Assembly (NCBI GenBank): GCA_019279435.1 | Contig: JAAALK010000289.1 | Span: 90,923,023 to 90,987,022, forward strand | DNA from: Zizania palustris | Lineage: Eukaryota; Streptophyta; Magnoliopsida; Poales; Poaceae | Reading direction: 5' to 3' | Length of the DNA: 64,000 nt | Shown here: positions 45,528 to 57,731 of the stretch, in pieces | How positions within the stretch are numbered: position 1 is the first letter of the stretch | How the letters are laid out: every line of letters begins with the position of its first letter | Made by a program: the position numbers and the translations under genes | The notes under the pieces: generated by a model | The model's database searches: none | Told to the model about the DNA's origin: nothing | Seen by the model: only the letters and a program-made list of their open reading frames with translations

Positions 45528-48500
45528 ATGGCGAAAACCAGTTTCAAGGGTCCTGGAGCGGCTTCAACCTTGGCTCGGCAGCAGGCAGAAGCAGCAGTGG
45601 CGGCTGCGACATCGGCGATGGCAACTCCGACACCAGCAATGGCAGCAATGGCGGCGGCGGGGAGAAATCCCAAAAATGTTGTCTCTCAGGACCTCTTCCC
45701 GGCATCGACGAAATACACGGATCAGTCCTATCAATTGGGGCCCTCAACCTGCAAAAGGGAATCACTCGCGGCTGCAATAGAAGGCAAAATTAGTTCTGGA
45801 GTCATGATTCGCAAACCCGGGAAAGAGGTCATTCCGTCGCCAAGGCCTGGAAAAGTAGTTGTCTTCGAAGCCTTCTTCGAAGCTGGCTTGGGGCTTCCGG
45901 CAGTTGACTTCTTGGCTGAGGTATTGGACTTATTCCACATTACTCTCCCCCAGCTCTCTCCGAATGCAGTAGCACGTCTTGCCATCTTCGAATGGGCGTT
46001 GCGAGCCGAAGGTTGCGAAGGAAGGGCTGAGATCTTCGCAGCGCTGCACAGAGCTTCGTGCCAACCAAAAACCTTCGTAGGCCCCAGAGGTGAAAAGATG
46101 GTGGTGGCCTTCAGAAGCATCAACTTCAGGCTTCGATACGAGTATGCTCTCTGGTTTCCTGCCAAGGCCATCAATGCTAGATAGTATACAGACTGGATCT
46201 TGAAGTGGTTTTATGCTGAAGTTGGGGCGAGCAGTCGTCTAGCTGGACCTTTGCAAGATATCAACTTCCGAAAGGAAGCTCTTGTGCATCCGGATCCGGG
46301 CCAGCTCGAAGCTCGCCTCAGCCTGCTCCAAAAAATCAGTCGCCGCCTGAGTATGCGGGACTTAGCCGAAGAATTCCTCGGGCTTCAAATCCCTCCTCTG
46401 ATGGCCAACTGGTCGATCACCTTTGAGGAAGATTCAGAGGGTGGTCTTCGCAAAATTTCTTCGAACTCGAGCCCTGCAGGTAACATCGAAAACAACATAT
46501 GTCATGTATATTTATTCGAAGAAATAACCAACTTAACTCATTTTTCAGCTTCTTCAACCCCTATAACTTCGGAGCAGATCGTACGAGCTTCAGAGAAGAT
46601 TCTAGGTGTCCTAACTCCGACCGAGAAGGAATGGAGAATTAAATTGGTTGGTACTTGGGAACGGTCCAACCGAGTATGGGGACTACTCGAAGTTGTTCCG
46701 CCCCCTCTTGTGGATTGGGTGCCATCAGAGAAAGGGCCCAAAAAGAGAAAAGCTGAAGTCGGAGCCTCGAGCTCTGCCAAGACTCCACTGAAGAAGATAG
46801 CTCGAAAGCCAAGAGTTGTTGCGCCTTCAAGCCCAAGAGCTTCGGTCTCCGATTCCTTGGAGGATGAAGGCAGGATGCTTGTTGACCTAATCGACGAAGA
46901 TGCAGCCCAAACAGAAGCAAATATCGATGAAGCTACGAGCGTGCCGGAGTCTCAAGACAACCTTGAGCAAGTGAAGACTCCAGCTGCTCAAGAAAATTTA
47001 CCGCAAGACGGAGCCCCTGTGAACGAAGGCGGAGTCGAAGCTGCTGTAGAATCAACTTTGCTTCCGGGTGAAGTAACAACGACCGCTCCCGAAGATGCTC
47101 CAACAGTCGAAGATTTGACTGTTGACTCCGACGAGGACTTTGGAGTAGCCTTCGACCCGCCAAGCAGTGCAATGCTCACCCGTCGCCAAGACGTCGGAGG
47201 TAAACTTCGAATAATTTTTGTATTCTTTTTTCCTGCGAAATTATACAATGTATAATACCTTTGTTTCAACAGGATCTACTCCCGTGGAAGAGGTCCGTCC
47301 CGAAGATATAATTCCTGGGCCTTCGACAACTTCGGAGCCGATTCCAGAAGTCGCTCAAATGGGACTTGGAAAAGGCAAAGGCAAGATGGACCACCTTACT
47401 GCTCCGAGCTCAGGATCAACTCCGTCTGAGTCAACAGACGAAAGCCAATCTACGGAGGGGGGTCAGTCTGCCGGAGCTCCAAAAGACACAGCTCAGCACT
47501 CCGGGCCTTCACCAAACGAAGATGACCAGCAGGCCTTGAGTATGCTCCCTCTTCTAGCTCCTTTTTTGGAGCGAAGAACTTGACTTCGGACTTTGCTCGA
47601 GCCTTTGGATCGAGCTAGCCGCGAAGTGGGGGAGACAGACTTGGTGGCCATCTTAAGCGAGGCGGAGAGTTCGGAGCTTAACGCTGCCATGGAACGTGCA
47701 GCATACCAGGTACGAAGTATCTGCAAAACAAAATCAAACTTATATACAACTAATTTCTCACCTTGGTTTTTTCTCTTCGGAGCAAACAGTCTTGGCCCGA
47801 GCTGCGAACATTTCAAATGAGCGTGGAAGCCTTCGCCTTCGAGAGGAAAATACAACTCTTCAACGAAATCTTACTATCTCCGAAGGTCGGGTTTCCCACT
47901 TAGACAACATGGTTTCAATGGAGCGCAGGGCTAGACAAAGCTTGGAAGCTGCGAACAAAGAGCTCGAAGAAGAACAAATTGTGCTTCGAGCGGAAATTGA
48001 AAAGATGCGGGCGGAGCACGCTACGGTGGGAGCTGAGCTTGTCAGGCTTCAAGAAGAAAAAGCCAAAGCTGCCGAAGAAGCTAGCCAGCTACTCAACCAG
48101 AAAAATTCTTTAGCTACGGAGGCAGCTAGGCTCTCTAGAGTGGTAAGAGAATTAACTTCGGCGAAGGATGCCTTAGTTGAAGATAAGCTAAAGTCGGAGA
48201 AGGTAGCTGCAGAGGTCATGAACCAACTGCTAGGCGTTCTAGAGTACTTTGGTACTACTGGGACGCTTCCTTCAGATGACAACATCCCCCTACTGTGATG
48301 GCTGAAGAGGATCCAAGGAGCAGCGAAGTAAATGAAGACAGCAGGCATTCGGTACGGAGAAATCTCCGGACAAGTGGATGCTATCGGCATACTTCGTTAC
48401 TACGAAGATCTGGGCCAATCGATAAGTCCGAACGTAGGGGCGGCTCCCATTACCTTTGAAGACAATCAGCTTCTTACGCCTTCCGAAGGTGTGGCCGCTG

Positions 48501-49199
48501 CTTGGCAAGCCTTTCAAACTTCATGGAGAGCCGAAGGTCGCTCTGCGATCAAGGCTTGGATTGATGAAGGGAAACGCCAGAAGCAAGCTCGGTCCCAAGC
48601 TTCGAGCAGTCAGCCCCCGCCAAACCCACAGGTTTAGAAATATCTTAGGATCTTCAACTATGTAAAGCATCATGCTTTTGTACATTTATGAATGAAAAAT
48701 TTGCTTATCATGTTTTTAGTCTTTGCCTCGTATGGAAGATGTCGAAGTGTTAGACGTTAACGAAGAACTCCGCCTACTATGGGCTACCTTCGATATTTTA
48801 AAACTTCACAAGCGCCCTTGATTTTTAGTTCCTCGGGATAGCTCCGGTGCGATTACGCCCGAAGTAAGCAAAAACATACTGTCTTATATTAAAGAGGAAG
48901 AAAAAGAAGTTAACTTGGAAACTTCATCTTCTGAAGACATTGCATGGTCCGAAGACGAAGATGAAGCTCAAGGTAAAAAGCCTGAAGAACTTGGAAGCTG
49001 GGAAAGGAGCCCCGAACGACTTCGAACTTGGGCCGAGCTTCAACAAAAACAGAAAGACTTTAGAGCTTCGAAGGGAGGTAGGAGAGTTAAATGCAAAGTT
49101 GTTAGAACTCCCGGCTCTGGAACTAGTCGTTCCAACCTTAGCTCTAGAGATCGAAGGGGTCTTCGATTCCTTCTTGGTGTAGATACCAATTTTTCATGA
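45528..49199 (+). pseudogene. Tat2 antisense gene, five exons, PF04195-like, broken
   Basis: Homologue of the Tat1 antisense gene. Proposed exons: 45528-46479, 46549-47199, 47273-47709, 47783-48631, 48720-49199 (3,369 nt, a multiple of three), with GT...AG introns of 69, 73, 73 and 88 bp at the same positions and phases as Tat1. Exon 1 starts with an Ala-rich stretch and the PF04195-like block (VVVFEAFFEAGLGLP). Exon 4 is a coiled coil; exon 5 is charged. Stops: TAG 46182-46184, TGA 47581-47583, TGA 48296-48298, TAA 48329-48331, TGA 48819-48821. Several look like C-to-T or G-to-A changes at sense codons retained in Tat1 or in the duplicate copy. A possible poly(A) signal AATAAA lies at 49221-49226. 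Confidence 0.85.
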
Positions 49200-49722
49200 T
49201 GTAATCATATTTGTTCGAATAATAAATATCGATTTAAAATTGTCTCCCTATTTACCAGCCCCTCTTTGGGCGTAAGCAACTTCGAACTATATTCAAAGAT
49301 GGTTAGGCGCAAAGAAAAACTTAGGAGTACAATTTTGGGGGTTCGGAGCCCCTCAGCAATTTAAAGATTGATTAAAATCTTATAAAATGTCTTCGACTAT
49401 TTGGAGTCTGAAGATTGGTAACTTAGTACCTTATGTTTTGAAAGAAATCACTTTGGACAACTTTCCGGACACTTTAGTGTCCTAAATGATTTGTCACTTT
49501 GGACTTTTTTAACAGACATTCGAAGCTCATGGCTCAAACTCTGTTTTGTTTTGGCCTCCTTCGGCTCTTTTTGCGAATTCTGTCAAACTAGTGGTTTGGA
49601 GTTCGCAGTGGTATCTTTGGACTCTTTTTACGGATGCCTACAAGCCGGTGGCTTGGACTCCGCATCATTTGGTCTCCTTGGACTCTTTTTACGGATGTCT
49701 ACCAGCCGTTGGCTTGGACTCC
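49200..49722 (+). other. 3' flank of antisense gene and start of array (first copy)
   Basis: Non-coding. Includes AATAAA (49221-49226), the conserved AGCCCCTCTTTGGG segment shared with Tat1, and from about 49540 two or three units of the array (GGCTTGGACTCCG, GGACTCTTTTTACGGATG). Confidence 0.65.
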
Positions 49723-51431
49723 GCTCAGCACTCCGGGCCTTCACCAAACGAAGATGACCAGCAGGCCTTGAGTATGCTCCCTCTTCTAGCTCCTTTTTTG
49801 GAGCGAAGAACTTGACTTCGGACTTTGCTCGAGCCTTTGGATCGAGCTAGCCGCGAAGTGGGGGAGACAGACTTGGTGGCCATCTTAAGCGAGGCGGAGA
49901 GTTCGGAGCTTAACGCTGCCATGGAACGTGCAGCATACCAGGTACGAAGTATCTGCAAAACAAAATCAAACTTATATACAACTAATTTCTCACCTTGGTT
50001 TTTTCTCTTCGGAGCAAACAGTCTTGGCCCGAGCTGCGAACATTTCAAATGAGCGTGGAAGCCTTCGCCTTCGAGAGGAAAATACAACTCTTCAACGAAA
50101 TCTTACTATCTCCGAAGGTCGGGTTTCCCACTTAGACAACATGGTTTCAATGGAGCGTAGAGCTAGACAAAGCTTGGAAGCTGCGAACAAAGAGCTCAAA
50201 GAAGAACAAATTGTGCTTCGAGCGGAAATTGAAAAGATGCGGGCGGAGCACGCTACGGTGGGAGCTGAGCTTGTCAGGCTTCAAGAAGAAAAAGCCAAAG
50301 CTGCTGAAGAAGCTAGCCAGCTACTCAACCAGAAAAATTCTTTAGCTACGGAGGCAGCTAGGCTCTCTGGAGTGGTAAGAGAATTAACTTCGGCGAAGGA
50401 TGCCTTAGTTGAAGATAAGCTAAAGTCGGAGAAGGTAGCTGCAGAGGTCATGAACCAACTGCTAGGCGTTCTAGAGTACTTTGGTACTACTGGGACGCTT
50501 CCTTCAGATGACAACATCCCCCTACTGCGACGGCTGAAGAGGATCCAAGGAGCAGCGAAGCAAATGAAGACAGCAGGCATTCGGTACGGAGAAATCTCCG
50601 GACAAGTGGATGCTATCGGCATACTTTGTTACTACGAAGATCTGGGCCAATCGATAAGTCCGAACGTAGGGGCGGCTCCCATTACCTTTGACGACAATCA
50701 CCTTCTTACGCCTTCCGAAGGTGTGGCCGCTGCTCGGCAAGCCTTTCAAACTTCATGGAGAGCCGAAGGTCGCTCTGCGATCAAGGCTTGGATTGATGAA
50801 GGGAAACGCCAGAAGCAAGCTCGGTCCCAAGATTCGAGCAGTCAGCCCCCGCCAAACCCGCAGGTTTAGAAATATCTTAGGATCTTCAACTATGTAAAGC
50901 ATCATGCTTTTGTACATTTATGAATGAAAAATTTGCTTATCATGTTTTTAGTCTTTGCCTCGTATGGAAGATGTCGAAGTGTTAGACGTTAACGAAGAAC
51001 TCCGCCTACTATGGGCTACCTTCGATATTTTAAAACTTCACAAGCGCCCTCGATTTTTAGTTCCTCGGGATAGCTCCGGTGCGATTACGCCCGAAGTAAG
51101 CAAAGACATACTGTCTTATATTAAAGAGGAAGAAAAAGAAGTTAACTTGGAAACTTCATCTTCTGAAGACATTGCATGGTCCGAAGACGAAGATGAAGCT
51201 CAAGGTAAAAAGCCTGAAGAACTTGGAAGCTGGGAAAGGAGCCCAGAACGACTTCGAACTTCGGCCGAGCTTCAACAAGAACAGAAAGACTTTAGAGCTT
51301 CGAAGGGAGGTAGGAGAGTTAAATGCAAAGTTGTTAGAACTCCCGGCTCTGGAACTAGTCGTTCCAACCTTAGCTCTAGAGATCGAAGGGGTCTTCGATT
51401 CCTTCTTGGTATAGATACCAATTTTTCATGA
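49723..51431 (+). pseudogene. Duplicated 3' half of the Tat2 antisense gene
   Basis: Partial exon 3 (49723-49941), exon 4 (50015-50863) and exon 5 (50952-51431), with introns 49942-50014 and 50864-50951. The TGA at 49813-49815 is shared with the first copy, so it predates the duplication. The later stops of the first copy are absent: CGA and CAA codons are retained. Without exons 1-2 and a promoter it is unlikely to be expressed alone. Confidence 0.85.
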
Positions 51432-51779
51432 TGTAATCATATTTGTTCGAATAATAAATATCGATTTAAAATTGTCTCCCTATTTACCAGCCCCTCTTTG
51501 GGCGTAAGCAACTTCGAACTATATTCAAAGATGGTTAGGCGCAAAGAAAAACTTAGGAGTACAATTTTGGGGGTTCGGAGCCCCTCAGCAATTTAAAGAT
51601 TGATTAAAATCTTATAAAATGTCTTCGACTATTTGGAGTCTGAAGATTGGTAACTTAGTACCTTATGTTTTGAAAGAAATCACTTTGGACAACTTTCCGG
51701 ACACTTTAGTGTCCTAAATGATTTGTCACTTTGGACTTTTTTAACAGACATTCGAAGCTCATGGCTCAAACTCTGTTTT

Positions 51780-52140
51780 GTTTTGGCCTCCTTCGGCTCT
51801 TTTTGCGAATTCTGTCAAACTAGTGGTTTGGAGTTCGCAGTGGTATCTTTGGACTCTTTTTACGGATGCCTACAAGCCAGTGGCTTGGACTCCGCATCAT
51901 TTGGTCTCCTTGGACTCTTTTTACGGATGCCTTCAAGCTGGTGGCTTGGACTCCGCATCATTTGGTCTCCTTGGACTCTTTTTATGGATGTCTACCAGCC
52001 GTTGGCTTGGACTCCGCATTTTGTGGTCTCGGGCTCTTTTACGGATGCCTACAAGCCGGTGGCTTGGACTCTGGATTATTTCAGCCCACCATGTCGGAAA
52101 CTTCGGACCAGTGGTCCAAAGTCCGAAAATATGATTCAAA
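51780..52140. repeat. Tandem array between Tat2 pol end and antisense gene
   Basis: About five to six units of roughly 60 bp (GGTGGCTTGGACTCCGCATC, GGACTCTTTTTACGGATG), related to the Tat1 array read on the other strand. The frames that pass through it are not genes. Confidence 0.85.
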
Positions 52141-52279
52141 TTAATGACACTTCCCTCTCGGTCAACTCCGCTATTCTAGTGCGTCCACTTAGAAGTGGGA
52201 AGTTTATGAGGGGTAGGCATTATCTGAACCATATGCTTTATTGATTCGGAAAGTGCTTACAAATGATTACAAGGAGCCC
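52141..52279 (-). other. Tat2 pol 3' flank
   Basis: Short non-coding stretch between the integrase stop and the tandem array. Nothing else seen. Confidence 0.5.
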
Positions 52280-54116
52280 CTATGCGAAGTATCGCTTTAG
52301 GTGCTCCGCATGCCATGTATGCGCTAACTCTTCACCTTCCAAATTAGCTAACTTAAAAGAACCAGGACGCCCTGAGCGAACAATTAAGTATGGACCTTCC
52401 CATTTATTTCCTAATTTTCCTGGTGCTATGATACTTCGCAAAACGAGATGACCCAGCCTAAGTTCATTAATCTTGACTTTCGGGTCGAACCAAGTCTTCG
52501 TCTGCCGCTGATACTTTGACAAATTTGCCACAACCCGAAGTCTTGTCTCCTCTATTAAATCCATCGAAGCTTGTCTTTCTCCTTCTATTTCTGGTTCGGT
52601 GCTGCGAAGTGATCCTCCTTTGAGCTCTGTTGGTGTCATAGCTTCATCTCCGAATAATAGTCTGAAAGGAGTGAAGCCGGTAGACCTTGTCTGAGTTGTC
52701 CGGATGGACCATAGGATCTTTGGGAGCTCTTCGGTCCACAATCCTTTTGCCAATCCTACTATTCTTCAATTCAGCCCTGACAAGATATTACCATTGGCTC
52801 TTTCAACAGCTCAATTAGATTGAGGATGTCTTACTGCAGCAAAACATAGTTGAATGCCTAGGTCTTCATAGAATTTCCTGAAAGGTTCTGCATCAAACTG
52901 TGTTCCATTATCCACTGTCAGCTGCCGAGGCACTCCGAACCGGCATATGATATTCTTACAGAAAAATTTTTGAACATTTCGAAGTGATAGCTGTTAGGGG
53001 CTCTGCTTCGACCCACTTTGAAAAGTATTCGATGGCTACCACTACAAACTTTAAATTTCCTTTTGCTGCTGGGAAGGGACCAATAAGATCCATGCCCCAT
53101 CTGGCCATGGGCCATACTGGGGCAATGACTTGAAGAGCTGTTGGTGGGCGATGACTTCTTTGTCCCATCCACTGACATCCTTGGCAAGTGCGGACCAAGC
53201 TCTCCGCATCAGCTACTATTGTGGGCCAATAAAGCCCCTGGCGAAGTGTTTTTCTTGCCAAAGCTCGAGGCGCCAGATGGCTACCGCAAAGTCTTTCATG
53301 AATTTCTCGAAGAATTTCTTGACCTTCGGCTTGAGATATACATTGGAGCAGAGGGGAACATACTCTGGCCTTGTATAAAATACCGTTGATTATTTCATAA
53401 TTCCGAGTTCTAAGCTTTAACCTCGAAAGTTTTGGCCCTTCGGACATATTCGCTTCTCCTTGTAATAATTCCATGATTGAACTTCGCCAATCTGTACTTG
53501 GAATGCAGAGGACTTTTGCAGCAGGAATTTGTGGCACCGAAGGTGTGCTGAGTTCTTCATAAAAAGGTTCTTCGGGTATGTCCATAGCTCCGGCTGCAGC
53601 TTTTGCTAAGATGTCAGCTTGCATATTTTCTGCTCTAGGTATACTCCGAATGGAAATCCCTTTAAATGCTGCTTCGATCTTTCGGATTTCTTCCAAGTAC
53701 TTTGCAAGATGCGGATGTCGGACTTGGAAACTCTTGTCTACGTGCCCTGCTACAATCTGAGAATCTGTTTTAATAACAACTCTTGTAGCCCCTAGAGCAC
53801 GTGCCTTTCGAAGTCCCAACAAAATTCCCTCATACTCCGCCGTATTATTGGTAGACTTAAACTTGAGTCTTGCGGAGTACATTGCCTTTTGCCCTGAAGG
53901 CAAAATTATCACAGCTCCGACACCTGCTCCAGATTCTTGATAAGCTCCATCAGAGTAAATAGTCCAAATCCCTTCACTTGGCTTCTCCGGAGCCCATGCT
54001 GCAGGGGGAGTCCACTCTGCCACGAAGTTCGCCAACACTTGCGACTTAATTGTTGTTCTTGCCACAAAAGATATGCCGAAGGGTGCTAACTCAACAGCCC
54101 ACTTCCCAATTCTTCA
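52280..54116 (-). pseudogene. pol: Tat2 second RNase H and integrase
   Basis: Minus strand. Follows RNase H 1 after a TGA (54114-54116). The second, Tat-specific RNase H lies at about 53990-53600 (IYSDGAYQESGAGVGAVIILP, NNTAEYEGILLGL, IKTDSQIVAGHV, Asp-Glu-Asp blocks visible). The integrase zinc region (CGSHLAPRA ... CQGCQWMG) lies near 53310-53160 and the first core Asp (RWGMDLIGPFP) near 53100. A frameshift near 52960 and TGA at 52811-52813 interrupt the core. The C-terminus (LRLGHLVLRSI, KWEGPYLIV) ends at a stop at 52280-52282. The second RNase H is a known feature of Tat elements. Confidence 0.9.
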
Positions 54117-56312
54117 AGTGGAATCCTTACTTCGGAGCATATCTCCCAAAGGATACGAAGTTGGTACAATTACATTATGTGCCAAGAAATAATGCCTTAG
54201 CTTTCTCGAAGCCATTATCAGAGCATAAGTGAATTTCTCAAGCTCGGAATATCTTGTTTTTTCTCCGGACAATGCTTCGGACACAAAATAAACTAGATTC
54301 TGTACCAACTTCCCATTGAAATCAACCTCTCTGACAAGGACTGCACTGACAGCAAAGCCAGTAGCTGCAAGGTAGAGGAGTAGGGTTTCGTCCGCAACAG
54401 GCACCGTGAGTGTAGCAAGGTTACTGAGATAATTTTTAATATCTTCGAAGCTCTTTTGACACTCCGGTGTCCATGCAAAATCTTCGGACCCTTTCAATGC
54501 TTTGAAAATGGGCAAACTTCTCTCTGCAGACCTTGCCAGGAATCTGCTAAGTGCTGCAAGATGACCGGTCAGCTTTTGCACTTGCTTTAAATTCTCTGGG
54601 GGAGCCATCCTTTGCAACACAGTTATCTGAGTGGGGCTAGCTTCGATCCCTCTACTTGAAACTAGATACCCTAACAATTTTCCAGCCTGCGCCCCGAAGA
54701 TACATTTTTCAGGGTTGAGACGGATCCCACATGCCCGAAGGCTATTGAATGTTTCTGCTAAGTCTAGGCTATGTTGGTGCTTTAAAGCACTCTTTATTAC
54801 AATATCATCCATATAGGCCTCTACATTACGACCTAATTAATGACCTAGAGCCTTAGCAATTAACCTCGAAAAAGTAGCCCCGACATTTCTTAAGCCAAAG
54901 GGCATTCTTACATAACAAAAGACTCCTGAAGGAGTTACGAAGCTTGTCTTGATTTCATCTTCGCGCTTTAACCAGATTTGATGATAGCCGGAGTACGCAT
55001 CAAGGAAGCTTAATAACTCCGAACCAGCGGTGGAGTCGACCAATTGATCAATTCGGGGCATGGGGTAGGGGTCGCGGGGGCATGCTTTATTCAGGGATGT
55101 AAAATCAATAAACATGCGCCACTTCCTGGAACATTTCTTCCTAACGAAGACTGGGTTGGCTAACCACTCCGTATGAGCCACTTCTCTGATAATCCCAGCC
55201 TTCAGGAACTTTTCAACTTCGTCTTTAGCAAGGATAGCTCTCTCCGTAGACAACTTCCGGAGTCCTTGCCGAACAGGCCGAGCCTTCGGGTTCACAAGTA
55301 GACTATGTTCAATAATGTCCCGACTGACTCCGGTGATGTCTTCATCAGACCAAGCAAAGACATCTAAATTCTCCTCAACTACTTTCTCTAAGGAGGTAGC
55401 AACTTCTGGAGGCAAGTCTTTACCAAATTGAAATGAATATTCCTTGCCATCTTTGACAATAACCTTCGTTGCAATCTCTCCTTCGGGACTTGGTCTTGGG
55501 AAGGATTTCTTAAAAGATTCGCTAGGAGCAGAAAAATTTTCCGGATTATCTTGCAAACTGTTCACCTGTATCGGGTCAAGAGGAGGTCCATGACCATACT
55601 CCGCTCTTCGCGCAATGTCCTGATCTCCGAAAACAGTGAGCACTCCCACTTGTGTGGGCATCTTCATACATAAGTAATTATTATGCGCCACAGCTCCGAA
55701 TTGATTTAACATGCCTCTTCCGAAGATGACATTGTATGCATATGGAGCATCCACAACATCGAAGATCACTTCCTCTGTCCTGGCCAGTGGCCCCTCTCTG
55801 AAAGTAACTTCTAGGCCAATTTGGCCTAGGGCATCAAGAGGGGGTCCTGCAAATCCTTGCAAAGGACGGGCTGCTGGGAGAAGGTGGTTTCTGGAGATGC
55901 AAAGTTGATCAAAAGCTTGGACAAAAATAATATCCGTCGAACTCCCTCTGTCAATTAGCACTCTCCGAACCTCAGTTCCTGTTATGTCAGCAGTGATGAC
56001 AAGTGGGTCTGCATGTGGAAATTTAACACCAGCTGCATCATCTGCGGAAAAAGATATTGGCACATGGGACCATTCGGGCATAGCAGATGCAGACGAAGAG
56101 GTTCCAATATGGCCCATTCTCTGACATATTCTCTTCTCTGCCTTTTTGACATACTTACGAGGGTCCCTCCTCCGGAGATGGGGAGGACTACTCTTTTTCC
56201 TCGATCTTGCCCCTCTTCTTTCTTCGGAGGTGGCATAATATTGATCACCAGAGGGCGTCTTGCCGAATCGAAGTTCTCTATCCGCGCCACAGCCTGGACA
56301 GGCTCCGGACAC
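54114..56312 (-). pseudogene. pol: Tat2 protease, reverse transcriptase and RNase H
   Basis: Minus strand. The protease block VLIDRGSSTDIIF (near 55940) is followed by FGRGMLNQFGA. RT: LANPVFVRKKCSRKWRMFIDF, ACPRDPYPMPRID, FLDAYSGYHQI, MPFGLRNVGATFSR. A TAA stop (54837-54839, at a position where Gln is expected) lies just before the YMDD active site (54805-54816). RNase H 1 runs to 54114 (DFAWTPECQKSFEDIK, YFVSEALSGEKTRYSELEK, ALIMASRKLRHYF). Apart from the stops the RT active-site residues are kept, so this is a rather recently disabled pol. Confidence 0.9.
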
Positions 56313-56373
56313 ACTTTAGCTAGAACTCGGTCAGTAGTGCCTCAACCCGAAGTTCTTTCCAGATACTCTTCTC

Positions 56374-57669
56374 TCAGAGCAAGTATAGCCTTGCACGCAT
56401 CAGTTGCGTGAGTCCGGTTTTCACCATGGATACAGCAGAAAAGGTCTGGCCTTTGCTAGCCGGTTTCCCTAGCATCCTCCAGCCACTGGTCTTGCTTCCT
56501 GAGGGTTGTGGAGCCCTTTGGGCAAACTTCTGCGGGGGTGCAATGTTCAGAACTTCTGAACGAGGATGCTTTTGCCCCCTACGCCTGTCATGCTGAACTT
56601 CGAAGCTAGGCCCTTGCGGCTGTGCTGAAGTTTTCACTTCCAATTTAACTTCTTGAAGTATCGACGGGGTTGCAGCGGTTCTCTGAAGCCATCCTTCTTC
56701 TGACCATGCATACTCTTCAAAATAAGATATCAACTGAGAAACAGAAGATATGCTTTTCCGGTGAAGTTTATCAAGGAGGCCTGGATGAATAACTCCCTCT
56801 CGAGCTGCATCAACTACTGAAGACGTAGTTAACCCTCGAATTTGCGACTTCGTATGAGCGAAGTGCTTGAAATATTGTCTTAAGGTCTCTCTAGGGAGCT
56901 GCTTCACTTGGAAAAGACTTCCTGTTGACATGGGGGGTACGAAGGTACCCTGAAAGTTACTCACGAACTTCTTCTTCAACTGCCCCCATGAACTGATTGA
57001 TCCTATCTTCACAGACCAGAACCACCGCAATGCCACTCCTTGAAGAGGTAGGGGGAAACATTTTGCCATAGTGTCCCACACTCCTCCACTGGCTTCAATT
57101 GCTAAAGCATAAGAATGAACGAATTCTCCAGGATCTTCATCTCCGTCATACTTGCAAAGCTTCGAAGTTTTGAACTTAGGGTCGAAGCGTACTTTCTGCA
57201 ACTCAGGATGCAGCGGAGACTCGGTGTCGAAGGAAGCGTTCTCCGGGGCTTCGGGATAAATAAGCTCGTCGTCTTCGAGCACTTCGGGAATGGTTGGGGT
57301 GGCTTGAGAACGAAGCCTATTCGCGGCTTCTTGCCGCCACCTTGCTACTTCAGCTTGGAGACTGGCCATTTGAGCGGCCATATCACCAAGACCGTCTTCA
57401 TCTCCTCCGGAAGGATCTTCTGGGTCTTGAGAACTGTAGGGATCGGTTCGAAGTGGAACTTGCGGTGGAAGAGGGACTCCGGCTGGCCGAAGTATAGATG
57501 GAGTTGGCGGAGGAACTCCGTATGCTCGAGGAAGGGGAATCCCTTCCGGAGTTTGAGGTGGAGGAAATGTCGAAGGTCCTCCGACCTCAACCGTGTCTGA
57601 AGATCTTGCTCTGGAGGTCCGAGGGGACCTCCGAACAGGATTACCACCTGCACTCCGCTTAGGAAGCAT
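56374..57669 (-). pseudogene. gag: Tat2 gag with frameshift before protease
   Basis: Minus strand from ATG 57669 (MLPKRSAGGNP). 431 codons to a stop at 56374. The body is closely related to Tat1 gag (ALRWFW, LKKKFVSNFQGTFVPPMSTG, LFQVKQLPRETLRQYFKHF). A one-base loss near 56440, relative to Tat1, shifts the frame just before the Cys/His cluster (CCIHGENRTHATDAC, readable in another frame). A further shift near 56160 joins the protease frame. Confidence 0.88.
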
Positions 57670-57710
57670 GGTTTGAGAACCTGGTAGAGAACGAAGTTTT
57701 TTGGACTAGG

Positions 57711-57729
57711 TTCCCCACGGACAGCGCCA
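57711..57729 (-). promoter_or_regulatory. Primer binding site of Tat2
   Basis: The minus strand reads TGGCGCTGTCCGTGGGGAA, one change from the Tat1 site, two bases from the LTR at 57732. Confidence 0.75.
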
Positions 57730-57731
57730 AC

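Larger units (their letters stand above)
47491..51954. repeat. 2,232-bp tandem duplication within Tat2
   Basis: 47491-49722 is repeated as 49723-51954 with few differences. The unit runs from within exon 3 of the antisense gene through exons 4-5, the 3' flank and part of the 60-bp array. At the junction ACTCC|GCTCAG the array is joined to exon 3; only the bases GC are shared, suggesting microhomology or end joining. Confidence 0.93.

Noticed and set aside
45731..46174. 147-codon minus-strand frame opposite exon 1 of the Tat2 antisense gene
   Set aside because: Reverse-strand shadow of the PF04195-like coding exon.
46480..46548. Intron 1 of the Tat2 antisense gene as coding sequence, since it stays open and in frame (69 bp)
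   Set aside because: The matching segment in Tat1 contains a stop and is 73 bp, not a multiple of three, and splice ends are conserved, so coding use is unlikely, though not excluded for Tat2.
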